Below, piece by piece: positions 17,766-28,447 of a stretch of 64,000 nt of DNA (the stretch's first letter is position 1; the number at the start of each line of letters is the position of its first letter). This DNA is from Pseudomonas sp. HS6 (GTDB taxonomy: Bacteria > Pseudomonadota > Gammaproteobacteria > Pseudomonadales > Pseudomonadaceae). A model generated the notes under the pieces. It ran no database searches, was not told the DNA's origin, and saw only the letters and a list, made by a program, of their open reading frames with translations. The position numbers and the translations under genes were made by a program. Location of the stretch: positions 5,766,001-5,830,000 of the forward strand of contig NZ_CP067412.1 in NCBI RefSeq assembly GCF_023375815.1. The letters are read 5' to 3'.

Positions 17766-19907
17766 TTAAGCCGGAACGCCTTTCGCTTTAGGCTCGCGAT
17801 CCCAGACCCGATGCTGCCCGATCGCCGCAAAGAACGGCTGGGTCAGCGCTTTCACATCCTTGCCTTCGATCAACCCGGCATCCGCCTCCAGCTTCAACAC
17901 ATCCAGCAATTGCTTGGCCTCTCCCTGCAAAGCAATTGCCTTCAAGTGTTTGTACGCCTCCAGCAGGTAGTGCAACGCCACGCCGTCACCGCTTAACGCC
18001 TTGACCGACGCCGCGCCACCCGGCACGAACACCGCGTCGAACGCCACCGAAGGCAAACCTTCCATCGACGCATCCACCGCGAGGCTTTTGCCATCGGCCG
18101 TCTTCACCGGCGCCGAGGTCGGGCCGAGCAGTTTGGCGTGCGCACCTTCTGCCGCCAAAGCGGCCTTCATTGCATCAATCGCCGCACCATCGACGCCATT
18201 GGCCGCCAGAATCGCCACTTTTCGCGTCTTGATGTTCTCCGGCAAAAGGTTGGCCTGACTCAGGGACGGTGAGTGATCCAAAGAAGTCTTGCGCACCTCG
18301 ACCGTGCCTTTGGCGGGGGCCGGCAGACCGAGATTTGCCGCCACGCGCTTGGCCAGTTCCAGATCGATGTTGGCCAGAATCTCGTTCACCTCCCGCGCAC
18401 GAATATGCTCCCGCTCGACTTTGCCCAGTTCGAAGCTGTAGGCCGAGATGATGTGTTCCTGTTCGTGCTTGCTCATGCTGTTGAAGAACAGCCGCGCCTG
18501 GGAGAAGTGATCGCTGAACGACTCGCTGCGCTGACGGATCTTGTTGGCGTCGATGCGTTCCGGGTAGCTCTCGAAACCACCATCCTGTGCGGCCGGCGGG
18601 GTTTCTTTCGGCCAGCCGCCATCGATCGAGTTCGGCTCATAGGAGGCTCGGCCCTTGTCGATTACCGTGCGGTGCTGGGCATCGCGCTGGCCGTTGTGGA
18701 ACGGCGCAACTGGGCGATTGATCGGCAGCTCATGAAAGTTCGGCCCGCCGAGTCGGCTGATCTGCGTATCGGTGTAAGAAAACAGCCGACCTTGCAGCAG
18801 CGGGTCATTGGAGAAGTCGATCCCTGGCACGATATGGCCGGGGCAGAACGCGACCTGTTCGGTCTCGGCGAAGAAGTTATCCGGGTTGCGGTTGAGGGTC
18901 ATCTTGCCCAGCGGCGTGATCGGAACGATTTCCTCGGGAATCAGCTTGGTCGGGTCGAGGATGTCGAAATCGAAGTCGTGCTCGTTTTCCTCCTCGATGA
19001 CCTGTACGCCAAGTTCCCATTCCGGGTAGTCCCCGGTCTCGATGGCCTCCCAGAGATCGCGTCGATGGTAGTCGGTGTCTTTACCGGCCAGCTTCTGCGC
19101 TTCGTCCCACACCAGCGAACAGGTGCCTGCGGTGGGGCGCCAGTGAAATTTGACGAAGCGTGATTTGCCCTCGGCGTTGATCAGCCGGAAGGTGTGCACG
19201 CCAAAGCCCTGCATGCTGCGCAGACTTTTCGGAATGGCCCGGTCGGACATGGCCCAGATGACCATGTGCGCCGATTCCGGCACCAGCGATACGAAGTCCC
19301 AGAACGTGTCGTGAGCCGAGCCACCGGTAGGCATTTCGTTGTGCGGCTCGGGTTTCACCGCGTGGACGAAATCGGGAAACTTGATCGCGTCCTGGATGAA
19401 GAACACCGGCATGTTGTTGCCGACCAGATCGAAATTGCCTTCGTCAGTGAAGAACTTCACGGCAAAACCACGAACGTCGCGCACGGTATCGCCGGAGCCG
19501 CGTGGCCCTTGCACCGTGGAAAAGCGTACGAACACTGGCGTTTTCTTGCCGGGATCTCGTAGGAAGCCGGCCTTGGTCAGCGCCGAATGGTTCTCGTAGG
19601 TTTGAAAGAAGCCGTGGGCACCGGTGCCTCGGGCATGGACGATGCGCTCGGGAATCCGCTCATGGTCAAAGTGCGTGATTTTCTCACGCATGATGAAGTC
19701 TTCCAGCAGCGACGGCCCACGAGCACCGGCCTTGAGGGTGTTCTGGTTGTCCGCGACCTTCACGCCCTGATTGGTGCGCAGGGCCTGGCCGGTGGCGTCG
19801 GAGCGGAATGTCTCCAGGCTGTCGAGTTTGGCGTTGGTGTTGGCGCGATCCGGGGTGTCGGTCCCGGCCAGTTGGCTTTTGTCGGCGGCAGGTTTTTTGG
19901 TACTCAT
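17766..19907 (-). CDS. katE: Large-subunit monofunctional catalase KatE (HPII type)
   Basis: Breaks down hydrogen peroxide. ATG at 19907 ([10 protein letters not shown]) with GAGGAG upstream gives 713 residues, the size of clade 2 catalases. The core shows the distal His region ([18 protein letters not shown]), [33 protein letters not shown] and the proximal Tyr motif ([12 protein letters not shown]). The C-terminal 150 residues form the DJ-1/PfpI-like domain of HPII enzymes ([18 protein letters not shown]). In relatives it is a stationary-phase enzyme under RpoS; I did not identify the promoter. Confidence 0.94.
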   Translation of the reverse strand: MSTKKPAADKSQLAGTDTPDRANTNAKLDSLETFRSDATGQALRTNQGVKVADNQNTLKAGARGPSLLEDFIMREKITHFDHERIPERIVHARGTGAHGFFQTYENHSALTKAGFLRDPGKKTPVFVRFSTVQGPRGSGDTVRDVRGFAVKFFTDEGNFDLVGNNMPVFFIQDAIKFPDFVHAVKPEPHNEMPTGGSAHDTFWDFVSLVPESAHMVIWAMSDRAIPKSLRSMQGFGVHTFRLINAEGKSRFVKFHWRPTAGTCSLVWDEAQKLAGKDTDYHRRDLWEAIETGDYPEWELGVQVIEEENEHDFDFDILDPTKLIPEEIVPITPLGKMTLNRNPDNFFAETEQVAFCPGHIVPGIDFSNDPLLQGRLFSYTDTQISRLGGPNFHELPINRPVAPFHNGQRDAQHRTVIDKGRASYEPNSIDGGWPKETPPAAQDGGFESYPERIDANKIRQRSESFSDHFSQARLFFNSMSKHEQEHIISAYSFELGKVEREHIRAREVNEILANIDLELAKRVAANLGLPAPAKGTVEVRKTSLDHSPSLSQANLLPENIKTRKVAILAANGVDGAAIDAMKAALAAEGAHAKLLGPTSAPVKTADGKSLAVDASMEGLPSVAFDAVFVPGGAASVKALSGDGVALHYLLEAYKHLKAIALQGEAKQLLDVLKLEADAGLIEGKDVKALTQPFFAAIGQHRVWDREPKAKGVPA

Positions 19908-20166
19908 CAGACGTAAACTCCTCGTTTGACCCCGGTATTGCCGAGGCTCTTGAGTGGTTCCCGGGCACGGTACCCGGAGTTTCAAGTCGCTTAACTAGTG
20001 ACTGACGAGGGTTTTGGCCGTTCCTTTTTTATGACCTTTGATCGCGTTATTGCCAAATGAAAGGTTGAATGCGGAATAAATGCTAATAACCTCTATACGG
20101 ACAGGCTAAAATGCGCGCCCGGCTAACCGCTGATCCTTTTCTAACGCGCCCCACAAGGTTCGCTAC

Positions 20167-21174
20167 GTGATCGAGTTTCAAAACGTCCATAAGACTTACC
20201 GCGTCGCCGGTAAGGACATCACCGCGCTGCATCCGACCAGTCTCTCCATCGAGAACGGTCAGGTGTTCGGCCTGATTGGCCATTCCGGCGCGGGAAAAAG
20301 TACCCTGCTGCGTCTGATCAATCGCCTGGAAGAATCCAGTGGCGGCAAGATCATTGTCGACGGCGAAGAAGTCACCGCGCTGGACGCCAACGGCCTGCGC
20401 CGTTTCCGTCAGCAGGTCGGGATGATCTTCCAGCACTTCAACCTGCTGGCGTCCAAGACCGTGGCCGACAACGTCGCGCTGCCGCTGACCCTCGCCGGTG
20501 AACTGTCCCGCGCCGAGATCGACCAGCGTGTGGCCGAGCTGCTCCAGCGCGTCGGTTTGTCCGACCACGCGAAGAAATTCCCGGCGCAGCTGTCCGGTGG
20601 CCAGAAGCAGCGCGTCGGCATCGCCCGGGCCCTGGCGACCAAGCCAAAAATCCTGCTGTGCGACGAAGCCACCAGCGCCCTCGACCCGCAGACCACCGCG
20701 TCGGTCCTGCAACTGCTGGCCGAAATCAACCGCGAGCTGAAACTGACCATCGTGCTGATCACCCACGAGATGGACGTGATCCGCCGTGTCTGCGATCAGG
20801 TCGCCGTGATGGATGCCGGTGTGATCGTCGAGCAAGGCTCGGTGGCCGACGTGTTCCTGCATCCGAAACACCCGACCACTAAGCGTTTTGTCCAAGAAGA
20901 CGAGCAGATCGACGAAAGCGAACAGCGCGATGACTTTGCTCACGTGCCGGGCCGCATCGTGCGTCTGACCTTCCAGGGCGAAGCGACCTACGCGCCGTTG
21001 CTCGGAACCGTCGCCCGGGAAACCGGTGTGGACTACAGCATCCTGGCCGGTCGTATCGACCGCATCAAAGACATTCCTTACGGGCAATTGACCCTCGCCG
21101 TCACCGGTGGCGACATGGACGCGGCGTTCGCCCGCTTCACCGCCGCTGACGTTCACATGGAGGTGTTGCGCTAA
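20167..21174 (+). CDS. metN: Methionine ABC transporter ATP-binding protein MetN
   Basis: ATPase of the D/L-methionine importer. GTG start, 335 residues. Walker A (GHSGAGKST), signature (LSGGQKQR), Walker B ([12 protein letters not shown]), H-loop (THEMD) and a C-terminal NIL domain (about 265-335) that binds methionine for feedback inhibition. The stop overlaps the metI start (TAATG). It heads the metNIQ operon; the 259 bases upstream show no riboswitch that I can recognise. Confidence 0.95.
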   Translation: MIEFQNVHKTYRVAGKDITALHPTSLSIENGQVFGLIGHSGAGKSTLLRLINRLEESSGGKIIVDGEEVTALDANGLRRFRQQVGMIFQHFNLLASKTVADNVALPLTLAGELSRAEIDQRVAELLQRVGLSDHAKKFPAQLSGGQKQRVGIARALATKPKILLCDEATSALDPQTTASVLQLLAEINRELKLTIVLITHEMDVIRRVCDQVAVMDAGVIVEQGSVADVFLHPKHPTTKRFVQEDEQIDESEQRDDFAHVPGRIVRLTFQGEATYAPLLGTVARETGVDYSILAGRIDRIKDIPYGQLTLAVTGGDMDAAFARFTAADVHMEVLR

Positions 21175-21848
21175 TGGCAGACCTGATGAGTTTCTTCACC
21201 AATATCGACTGGTACGAAATCTGGCTGGCCACCGGCGACACCATGATGATGCTCGGCGGCTCGCTGCTGTTCACCGTCCTGCTCGGCCTGCCGCTGGGCG
21301 TGTTGCTGTTCCTGTGCAGCCCGCGCCAGTTGCTCGAAGCCAAAGGCGTTTACGCGCTGCTGTCGCTGGTGGTGAACATCCTGCGTTCGTTGCCGTTCAT
21401 TATTCTGTTGATCGTGATGATCCCGTTCACCGTGCTGATCACCGGCACCTCGCTGGGCGTGGCCGGTGCGATTCCGCCGCTGGTGGTGGGTGCAACGCCT
21501 TTCTTCGCGCGGTTGGTGGAAACCGCCCTGCGTGAAGTCGATCGCGGCATCATCGAAGCAACCCAGTCGATGGGCGCGACTACCCGCCAGATCATCATGA
21601 ACGCCTTGCTGCCGGAAGCCCGTCCGGGCATCTTCGCGGCGATTACGGTGACGGCGATTACACTGGTTTCCTACACCGCAATGGCGGGTGTGGTTGGCGC
21701 CGGTGGCCTGGGTGACCTGGCGATTCGTTTCGGCTACCAGCGTTTCCAGACCGACGTGATGATCGTCACCGTGGTGTTGCTGCTGATTCTGGTGCAAGTG
21801 CTGCAAATGGTTGGCGACCGACTGGTCGTTCACTTCTCGCGCAAATAA
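21174..21848 (+). CDS. metI: Methionine ABC transporter permease MetI
   Basis: 224-residue inner-membrane permease with five or so helices and the EAA coupling loop (EVDRGIIEATQSMGATTRQIIMNALLPEARPG). It overlaps metN by one base and is followed by metQ after 74 bases. Confidence 0.94.
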   Translation: MADLMSFFTNIDWYEIWLATGDTMMMLGGSLLFTVLLGLPLGVLLFLCSPRQLLEAKGVYALLSLVVNILRSLPFIILLIVMIPFTVLITGTSLGVAGAIPPLVVGATPFFARLVETALREVDRGIIEATQSMGATTRQIIMNALLPEARPGIFAAITVTAITLVSYTAMAGVVGAGGLGDLAIRFGYQRFQTDVMIVTVVLLLILVQVLQMVGDRLVVHFSRK

Positions 21849-21922
21849 CCGGTTTTGTAATGACATGAGCCGGCCATTCGCTGGCAGGCGCCAGACGGGC
21901 GCCGTAAAAAGGAGTTAGCTGA

Positions 21923-22693
21923 ATGAAAAAACTGATCGCTGCTTTCGCTGCCGTAGCCGCTTTTTCGGCCCACGCTGAAACCCTGACCGTAGCTGCCACC
22001 CCGGTGCCGCACGCGGAAATCCTCGAATTCGTGAAGCCGGCACTGGCCAAAGAAGGCGTGGATCTGAAGGTCAAGGTCTTCACTGACTACATCCAGCCGA
22101 ACGTGCAGGTCGCCGAAAAGCGTCTGGACGCCAACTTCTTCCAGCACCAGCCGTACCTCGATGAGTTCAACAAGGCCAAGGGCACCAGCCTGGTCGCTGT
22201 GACCGGCGTGCACCTGGAGCCGCTGGGCGCTTACTCCAGCAAGATCAAGAAACTCGACGAGCTGCCAAGCGGTGCCAACGTGGTCATCCCGAACGACGCC
22301 ACCAACGGCGGCCGTGCGCTGTTGCTGCTGGCCAAGGCTGGCGTGATCACCCTGAAGGATCCGACCAACATCCTGTCGACCGTCAAGGACATCGCCCAGA
22401 ACCCGAAAGACCTGAAAATCCGTGAACTGGAAGCCGCGACCATCCCGCGCGTGTTGACCCAGGTCGACCTGGCGCTGATCAACACCAACTACGCGCTGGA
22501 AGCCAAGCTGGATCCGTCCAAGGACGCGCTGGTCATCGAAGGCAACGATTCGCCGTACGTGAACATCCTGGTGTCCCGTGCGGACAACAAGGACAGCGAT
22601 GCCATGAAGAAACTGGCCGCTGCCCTGCACAGCCCGGAAGTGAAGAAATTCATCACCGAGAAGTACAAAGGCGCGGTGTTGCCGGCGTTCTGA
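21923..22693 (+). CDS. metQ: Methionine ABC transporter substrate-binding protein MetQ
   Basis: 256-residue NlpA-family binding protein. The signal peptide (AAFAAVAAFSAHA) lacks a lipobox cysteine, so this copy should be a free periplasmic protein, unlike E. coli MetQ. Family motifs: VPHAEILEFVKP, FFQHQPYLDEFN, VIPNDATNGGRALLLL. AAGGAG precedes the ATG. Confidence 0.94.
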   Translation: MKKLIAAFAAVAAFSAHAETLTVAATPVPHAEILEFVKPALAKEGVDLKVKVFTDYIQPNVQVAEKRLDANFFQHQPYLDEFNKAKGTSLVAVTGVHLEPLGAYSSKIKKLDELPSGANVVIPNDATNGGRALLLLAKAGVITLKDPTNILSTVKDIAQNPKDLKIRELEAATIPRVLTQVDLALINTNYALEAKLDPSKDALVIEGNDSPYVNILVSRADNKDSDAMKKLAAALHSPEVKKFITEKYKGAVLPAF

Positions 22694-22710
22694 TCCTGGC
22701 TTACAGGCAT

Positions 22711-22743
22711 AAAAAAACCGCAGCTCAGGCTGCGGTTTTTTTT
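22711..22743. terminator. Bidirectional terminator between metQ and senC
   Basis: Stem AAACCGCAGC/GCTGCGGTTT with long flanking A and T runs, suited to end both the metNIQ (plus) and the oxidase assembly (minus) transcripts. Confidence 0.9.
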
Positions 22744-22754
22744 GGTCCGGATTT

Positions 22755-23390
22755 TTACTTGCGATTCAGCATCACCGGCAACTGCGCGACTAGTTTGGCG
22801 TTGTTCAACGGCGCCCGAATAAACCCCCGCTGCGTCCCATCCGGCCCGATCACCGCCAGATTTCCACTGTGATCCACCGTGTAATTCGGCTTGCTGGTAT
22901 CCGCCGGAATGAACGGAATACTCACCGCGTTAGCTACCTTCTGCAGTTCCTCGATCGACTTCGGCGTCAGGCCAATGAACTGCGGATCGAAGTAACCCAG
23001 ATACTGCTTCAACTGCGCAGGGTTGTCGCGGTTCGGGTCGACGCTGACCAGCACGATCTGCAATTTATCCACCGCGTCCTTCGGCAGCTCGCTCTTGATC
23101 TGGCGCAGCTGGGCGAGGGTGGTCGGGCAGATGTCCGGGCAGAAGGTGTAGCCGAAAAACAGCAGGCTCCACTTGCCTTTGAGCTCGTTGACCGTGACCG
23201 GCTGGCCGTCCTGATTGGTCATCGTCACGTCCGGCAGGTTGCGGCTTTGCGGCAGCAGGATGATGCCGGCGTCGATCAACGCGGTCGGGTCGCCCTGGCC
23301 CTTGCCGCTCAGCACTTTGTTGACGGTCAGGCCGAGGATCAGCGCGATCACGGCCACGAGGATGAAGACGGTTTTCTGGGTTCGAGTCAT
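22755..23390 (-). CDS. senC: SCO1/SenC copper chaperone
   Basis: Inner-membrane-anchored copper chaperone for cytochrome oxidase CuA assembly. 211 residues: one N-terminal helix ([17 protein letters not shown]), then a thioredoxin-like domain with the copper motif TFCPDICP (CxxxC) and the distal His in VDHSG. The ATG at 23390 overlaps the cyoE stop by four bases. The open frame runs on upstream through cyoE, but that part is the wrong frame for cyoE and is not coding. Confidence 0.93.
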   Translation of the reverse strand: MTRTQKTVFILVAVIALILGLTVNKVLSGKGQGDPTALIDAGIILLPQSRNLPDVTMTNQDGQPVTVNELKGKWSLLFFGYTFCPDICPTTLAQLRQIKSELPKDAVDKLQIVLVSVDPNRDNPAQLKQYLGYFDPQFIGLTPKSIEELQKVANAVSIPFIPADTSKPNYTVDHSGNLAVIGPDGTQRGFIRAPLNNAKLVAQLPVMLNRK

Positions 23391-24286
23391 AGGTTCAACA
23401 GTAAGTAGTGGTCTACGAGCAGGGCGATGAACAGCAGAAACAAGTACCAGATAGAGTACTTGAAGGTGTTGATCGCCGCGTGCGGCCGAGTGCCACGGTA
23501 CAGCACCACGGCCCATTGCAGAAACCTCGCGCCCAGCCCGAGCGCGCAGATCAGGTACAGCGCGCCGCTCATGTGGATCACGTACGGCAACAGGCTGACC
23601 GCCAGCAGGGCGAAGGTGTACAGCAGAATGTGCACCTTGGTGTAGTGCTCGCCGTGGGTGACCGGCAGCATCGGAATGTCGGCCTTGGCGTATTCCTCTT
23701 TGCGGTGGATCGCCAGCGCCCAGAAGTGCGGCGGGGTCCAGGCGAAGATGATCAACACCAGCAGCAACGGTTCGGCGCTGACGTGGCCGGTGGCGGCGGT
23801 CCAGCCAAGCAGCGGTGGTGCGGCGCCGGCAAGTCCGCCGATGACGATGTTCTGCGGCGTCGCGCGTTTGAGGAAACCGGTGTAGATCACCGCGTAGCCG
23901 AGCAGCGAAGCCAAAGTCAGCCATGCGGTCAGCGGATTGGTGAAGGTGAGCAACAAGGCCTGGCCGAGCAACGCCAGCACCAGTGCAAAGGTCAGCGCTG
24001 CCGTGGGCGAAACCCGGCCCTCGGCCAGTGGCCGTTTGTGGGTGCGCGCCATGACCGCATCGATGCGCCGGTCCACCACGTGATTGACCGCCGCCGCACC
24101 ACCGGCACACAACGCGATCCCCAGGTTGCCGAACACCAGCACCGTCCACGGAACGCCAGCGCGGGTCGCGAGGAACATGCCGACCAGCGAGGTGATGAGC
24201 ATCAGCACCACGACTTTCGGTTTGGTCAGCTCCAGGTAATCTCGCCACAACGCCTGCGCGGGACGTTCGCCGATCAGAATCGCCAT
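23387..24286 (-). CDS. cyoE: Protohaem IX farnesyltransferase (haem O synthase)
   Basis: Membrane prenyltransferase making haem O from haem B. 299 residues with about nine helices and the prenyl diphosphate motif [20 protein letters not shown]. It overlaps ctaA by 13 bases and senC by four, forming the haem A synthesis and copper insertion part of the oxidase cluster. The symbol ctaB is an equivalent name. Confidence 0.95.
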   Translation of the reverse strand: MAILIGERPAQALWRDYLELTKPKVVVLMLITSLVGMFLATRAGVPWTVLVFGNLGIALCAGGAAAVNHVVDRRIDAVMARTHKRPLAEGRVSPTAALTFALVLALLGQALLLTFTNPLTAWLTLASLLGYAVIYTGFLKRATPQNIVIGGLAGAAPPLLGWTAATGHVSAEPLLLVLIIFAWTPPHFWALAIHRKEEYAKADIPMLPVTHGEHYTKVHILLYTFALLAVSLLPYVIHMSGALYLICALGLGARFLQWAVVLYRGTRPHAAINTFKYSIWYLFLLFIALLVDHYLLLNL

Positions 24287-25353
24287 GGCGTCTCTCCTTT
24301 TATAGTGATGGGCGCCGCCGACTGTTTACGCGGACTCATACGCCAGCGCGCAAGCATCGGCTGCTTGACCCGAACCAGACTGGTTCGCGCGTGATAGTTG
24401 ACCAGCACCATGGTCAGCAGAAGTGCCGCGCCGCCGGCGTTGTGCGCCACGGCCACCGGCAGCGGCAGATGAAACAGCACGTTGCTGATGCCGAGGGTGA
24501 TCTGTGCGCCGAGGGCGATCAGCACCAGCCCGGCCAGTCGCGTCATGCCCACGACTTTCAGTTGCCACGCCAGACCGAGCAGGACAATCGTCACCAGCAG
24601 GGCGCCGATGCGGTGGGTCAGGTGAATCGCCGTGCGCGCATCGCTGTCGAGTTGCCCGCCGAGGTAATTGGGGCCGATGTGCTGGGTCAGGTGAAAGCCG
24701 TTGGCGAAGTCCGCCGGCGGCAGCCATTGGCCGTGGCAGGTCGGGAAGTCGATGCAGGCCACTGCCGCATAGTTGGAACTGACCCAGCCGCCCAGCGCGA
24801 TCTGTCCGATCACCAGCAGCAACCCAGCGGTGGCCCAATATTGCAGACGCTTGGGCACGGTCAGCGCCGGCAGTACGCCGGACAGTCTCAGCGTCAGCAG
24901 AAACAGCAGGCTCAAGGTTGCGAAGCCACCGAGCAAATGCCCGGTCACCACTTGCGGCCAGAGCTTGAGCGTCACCGTCCACATACCAAATGCGGCCTGG
25001 GCGAATACCACCGCTAATAAAAACAGCGGCAGCTTCAGCGGCTGCCCCGGATGACGACGGTTAACCCACGCGCGACCGGCCAGAATCGAGATCAACATGC
25101 CGAGGGTGCCGGCGAAGTAGCGGTGAATCATCTCGTTCCAGCCTTTGTGCGCCTCCACCGGCGAGTCGGGGTAATGCAGTTCGGCATGGGCCAGTTGGGC
25201 TTCGCTTTTCGGCACGCTGATAAACCCGTAGCAGCCCGGCCAGTCGGGGCAGCCGAGACCGGCGTGGGTCAAGCGGGTGTAGGCGCCGAGCAGCACGACG
25301 ATCAGCGCCAGCAGGGTGGCAAACAGCGCGAGGCGAAATCCAGGTTTGGCCAT
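24274..25353 (-). CDS. ctaA: Haem A synthase CtaA
   Basis: Oxidises the haem O methyl group to give haem A for the aa3 oxidase. 359 residues with eight helices, the cysteine pair GCPDWPGC near the N terminus, and haem-ligand histidines in [23 protein letters not shown] and AHNAGGA. It lies 10 bases after the preceding small membrane protein gene and overlaps cyoE. Confidence 0.93.
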   Translation of the reverse strand: MAKPGFRLALFATLLALIVVLLGAYTRLTHAGLGCPDWPGCYGFISVPKSEAQLAHAELHYPDSPVEAHKGWNEMIHRYFAGTLGMLISILAGRAWVNRRHPGQPLKLPLFLLAVVFAQAAFGMWTVTLKLWPQVVTGHLLGGFATLSLLFLLTLRLSGVLPALTVPKRLQYWATAGLLLVIGQIALGGWVSSNYAAVACIDFPTCHGQWLPPADFANGFHLTQHIGPNYLGGQLDSDARTAIHLTHRIGALLVTIVLLGLAWQLKVVGMTRLAGLVLIALGAQITLGISNVLFHLPLPVAVAHNAGGAALLLTMVLVNYHARTSLVRVKQPMLARWRMSPRKQSAAPITIKGETPWRF

Positions 25354-25363
25354 GACGATGCCC

Positions 25364-25957
25364 TTATCCGATGTTCGACAGTTTCAGCAGGTGGCGCAGG
25401 TCGTTGAGCAGATCCTTGCCCTTCACACTCGGGTCGTAGCGCAGCACGAGGTTGCCGTGGGGATCGATGATCCACAGCTGTGGCGTGGCTTTGTCCCCCG
25501 TCGCCTTGCTGAACGCGGCGCTATCCAGCGGGTAACGTTGCAGTTGCGGATATTCGCGGCTCAGCTTGGCTTCGTAGTCGGCCGTCAGCGGTTGAGCGGC
25601 AGCGAGGGCATGGCTGGCGCGCCCGGCATCGCGGCCGAGGCCGATCTGGATCTGCCGCGCCAGGTACACCAGTTGCTGGCAATCCACCGCGCAGTCTTTC
25701 GGCGCGGTCACCAGCATCTGCCAGCGTTCTTCGTCCGCTGTCACGCCAAGGTCGGCGCGGCTCTGGCCGTTGCCGATCAGTTCGCCGTGATAGCTGCGAC
25801 CGTCGGGCACCCAGAACTGCAATTTGTACATGCCGGTGGCGAGGATCATCGGGCCGATCACGCCGAGCAGGATCAGCAGCAGTTGAATGCGGCCGCGACG
25901 GCGACTGGCCGGGGCTTTTGTTTCAGACATGCTGGGTGGATTCATGGCCGCTCCCAT
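25364..25957 (-). CDS. Oxidase-cluster membrane protein with SCO/redoxin-like tail
   Basis: About 197 residues from the ATG at 25957, chosen because AAGGAG stands 7 bases upstream. One N-terminal helix (LLLILLGVIGPMILATGMY) precedes a periplasmic part with a cysteine (CAVDCQQ) and a redoxin-like end (LWIIDPHGNLVLRYDPS). The family sits between surf1 and ctaA in pseudomonad cox clusters. It probably aids oxidase assembly but has no defined role. The start lies 35 bases inside surf1. Confidence 0.82.
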   Translation of the reverse strand: MGAAMNPPSMSETKAPASRRRGRIQLLLILLGVIGPMILATGMYKLQFWVPDGRSYHGELIGNGQSRADLGVTADEERWQMLVTAPKDCAVDCQQLVYLARQIQIGLGRDAGRASHALAAAQPLTADYEAKLSREYPQLQRYPLDSAAFSKATGDKATPQLWIIDPHGNLVLRYDPSVKGKDLLNDLRHLLKLSNIG

Positions 25958-26663
25958 GGTGTTTCTCCTTCGCGTTGTGCAATCCGAGGTAGATGTAGAG
26001 ACCGAACAGGGCGGTGGCCATGGCGAACCACTGCACGGCGTAACCGAGGTGTTTTTCCGGGCCCATGGCAACCACCGGCCAGTCGGCCTGATAGCTGGCG
26101 GGACCGGGTTCGGCGCGTAATTCATAGGCGAAGCCGTCGCGCTCGAGGGTTTTCCACAATTTGGCGGGTTCGACGGCGGTGACGGTTTGCGGCCAGGTGC
26201 TGCTGACCGGGTCGGCGTGCAACTGGAAGGTCGCGCCGGGGGCGACGTACACCCAGGCATCGATGTTCACGGCATCGGCCGGCGTGTTGAATTGCGGGGT
26301 AACGCGGCGGTCCGGCCACGGCAGCCAGCCGCGATTGACCAGCAGCCATAGGCCAGTGCGCTGATCCTGAAACGGTTGCAGCAATTCGACGCCGACCTTG
26401 CCGTCACGCTGCCGGTTGTCCAGCAGCAGGCTGTGGGCGGCATCGAACTGGCCATGCAGATGAACCCGGCGAAACGCCGGATCGGCGCTGTGCAGCAATT
26501 CAGTGCTGGCCATCGGTTCGGCGGCGCGGCGCTCGGCGTAGCTGGCGAGCAGGGCGGTTTTCTCCGCGCCCCGGCCCAGTTGCCAGAAGCCCAGCGAAAT
26601 CAGCAGCGGCAGCAGCAAGGCGACCACCAGCGTCGGCACGACGCCCGGCCGAAAACGCTTCAT
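25923..26663 (-). CDS. SURF1-family oxidase assembly protein
   Basis: 246 residues with a helix at each end (PTLVVALLLPLLISLGFWQL; FAMATALFGLYIYLGL) and the SURF1 core (LGRGAEKTALL, RRVHLHGQFD, LVNRGWLPWP). In relatives it handles haem A insertion into subunit I. It begins a run of overlapping genes (surf1, the redoxin-like protein, ctaA, cyoE, senC) and is divergent from the small DUF2909 gene. Confidence 0.92.
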   Translation of the reverse strand: MKRFRPGVVPTLVVALLLPLLISLGFWQLGRGAEKTALLASYAERRAAEPMASTELLHSADPAFRRVHLHGQFDAAHSLLLDNRQRDGKVGVELLQPFQDQRTGLWLLVNRGWLPWPDRRVTPQFNTPADAVNIDAWVYVAPGATFQLHADPVSSTWPQTVTAVEPAKLWKTLERDGFAYELRAEPGPASYQADWPVVAMGPEKHLGYAVQWFAMATALFGLYIYLGLHNAKEKHHGSGHESTQHV

Positions 26664-26734
26664 GGCCGCGCCAGAAAAGCAGTGAATACGACCGCTATAC
26701 TTGATTGCATCGCCTGTACCCCCGGAGTCTTCCC

Positions 26735-26938
26735 ATGCTCAAAGCAGCTATCGTCCTGATGCTGATTGCCACGGTGATCAGCCTGTTCAGCGGCCTGTTT
26801 TTCCTGGTCAAGGACGACAGCAGTTCGAATCGTCTGGTCATCGCCTTGAGTGTTCGGGTGGCATTGGCCGCTTGCACCGTCGGCTTGATTGCCTGGGGTT
26901 TCTACAGCGGCCAACTGGTGTCGCACGCGCCCTGGTAG
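26735..26938 (+). CDS. DUF2909 twin-helix membrane protein
   Basis: 67 residues from the ATG at 26735 (GGAG upstream), almost wholly two hydrophobic helices separated by a charged loop (VKDDSSSNRL). It is the only gene in the oxidase cluster read on the plus strand, between surf1 and coxC. The family is found in this position in pseudomonads. A small oxidase-associated subunit or assembly factor is possible but not shown. Confidence 0.8.
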   Translation: MLKAAIVLMLIATVISLFSGLFFLVKDDSSSNRLVIALSVRVALAACTVGLIAWGFYSGQLVSHAPW

Positions 26939-26960
26939 CTCTGTTTTTCAGAGCTGCTGC

Positions 26961-27848
26961 TCAAAGCACGTAAACGAAGATGAACAAGCCGATCCACACC
27001 ACGTCGACGAAGTGCCAGTACCAGCTCGCGGCTTCAAAGCCGAATTGGTGCTCGTTGTCGAAGTGGCCTTTCATGATCCGCATCAGCATCACAAACAGAA
27101 TGATCGTGCCGATGGTTACGTGGGCGCCGTGGAACCCGGTGAGCATGAAGAACGTCGCGCCGTAGATGCCCGAACCGAGGGTCAGGCCCAGCTCGTGATA
27201 GGCGTGCATGTACTCCTCGGCCTGCAAGGCGAGGAAGCCGCAACCCAGCAGCACGGTGATCGCCAACCAGATTTTCAACGCACCGCGATGCCCTTTCTTT
27301 AAGGCATGGTGGGCGATGGTGATGGTCACGCTGGAACTCACCAGCAGGATGGTGTTGATCAGCGGCAGCCCCCAAGGGCTGATGACTTCCTTGGGCGGCG
27401 GGAACAGTTTCGGGTCGGGTGTGTGCAGCAGCGGCCAGGTGAACTGGAAGTTCGGCCAGAGCATGTGGGCGATGCCTTTGGTGCCTTCGCCACCCAGCGC
27501 CGGGCCGGAGATGTGCCGCACATAGTACAGCGCGCCGAAGAAGGCGGCGAAAAACATCACCTCGGAGAAGATGAACCAGCTCATGCCCCAGCGGAACGAG
27601 CGGTCCAGCTGCGGGCTGTACAGCCCCGAGCGGCTTTCCTTGATCACTGTGCCAAACCAGCCGAACAGCATGTACGCCAGCAACAGGCCGCCGACGAAAA
27701 AGATCAGCGGGCCGTGGGATTCCGGACGTGCTGCCTTCAGATCGTTGAACCAGGTCGCCAGGCCGTACACCGTAGTGACCATGCCGATAGTCGCGACGAT
27801 CGGCCATTTGCTCTGGGCCGGGACGTAATAGTGCTCATGAGTTGCCAT
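26961..27848 (-). CDS. coxC: Cytochrome c oxidase subunit III
   Basis: 295-residue membrane protein with seven predicted helices; core motifs HGPLIFFVGGLLLAYMLFGWFG (in parts), FHGAHVTIGTIIL and WYWHFVDVVWIGLFIFVYVL (in parts) are those of subunit III. It follows ctaG by 25 bases and converges on the DUF2909 gene. Confidence 0.95.
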   Translation of the reverse strand: MATHEHYYVPAQSKWPIVATIGMVTTVYGLATWFNDLKAARPESHGPLIFFVGGLLLAYMLFGWFGTVIKESRSGLYSPQLDRSFRWGMSWFIFSEVMFFAAFFGALYYVRHISGPALGGEGTKGIAHMLWPNFQFTWPLLHTPDPKLFPPPKEVISPWGLPLINTILLVSSSVTITIAHHALKKGHRGALKIWLAITVLLGCGFLALQAEEYMHAYHELGLTLGSGIYGATFFMLTGFHGAHVTIGTIILFVMLMRIMKGHFDNEHQFGFEAASWYWHFVDVVWIGLFIFVYVL

Positions 27849-27873
27849 TTATTGTTCTCCTTATCGGGCACGC

Positions 27874-28425
27874 TTAACCGCCAGTGTTTGCAGCCACCGG
27901 AGGATGTCGGGCGGTGATATCGAACAGCGTGTAGGACAGCGTCAGGTGCTTCACGTCCTTGGGCATGTCGCGGTCAACGATGAAACGCACCGGCATCTCG
28001 ATCTGTTGACCGGGCTGCAGCACCTGCTGGGTAAAGCAAAAGCATTCAGTTTTGTGGAAATACGCCGCCGCTTCGCTCGGGGCGATGCTTGGCACAGCCT
28101 GGGCGCTCATGGGTTTATCGGTTGGATTGCGGGCGATGAAGATCATCTCGTTGACCCCACCCGGATGAGCCACCAGTTCCTCGCCTTTGGGGTAGAACTC
28201 CCAGGGCATGTCGGCGTTGTTCATCGACAGGAACTGCACCCGCACCTGTCGAGAGTTATCCACAACCTGCTCGCCTTCGTACTGTCCGGCAGTCTTGCCG
28301 TTGATGCCGAAGGCCTTGCACATCACGTCGTAGATCGGCACCAGGGCAAAACCGAAGACAAACATCGCCACCACCACGCCGAGCAGTCGGGTCACCAGTT
28401 TCTTCAGCGAAATCGAGTCAGCCAT
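27874..28425 (-). CDS. ctaG: Cytochrome c oxidase assembly protein CtaG/Cox11
   Basis: Copper chaperone for the CuB site of subunit I. 183 residues with one N-terminal helix and a periplasmic beta domain carrying the copper motif CFCF (TECFCFTQQ) and the family ending VRFIVDRDMP. It lies between coxA and coxC. Confidence 0.95.
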   Translation of the reverse strand: MADSISLKKLVTRLLGVVVAMFVFGFALVPIYDVMCKAFGINGKTAGQYEGEQVVDNSRQVRVQFLSMNNADMPWEFYPKGEELVAHPGGVNEMIFIARNPTDKPMSAQAVPSIAPSEAAAYFHKTECFCFTQQVLQPGQQIEMPVRFIVDRDMPKDVKHLTLSYTLFDITARHPPVAANTGG

Positions 28426-28447
28426 GATCTTTGCCCTCGGCCGAGAC

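Noticed and set aside
22755..24248. Apparent fusion extending senC upstream through cyoE
   Set aside because: The upstream part is the wrong frame of cyoE and Arg/Ala-rich nonsense; senC has a proper start at 23390 overlapping cyoE by four bases.
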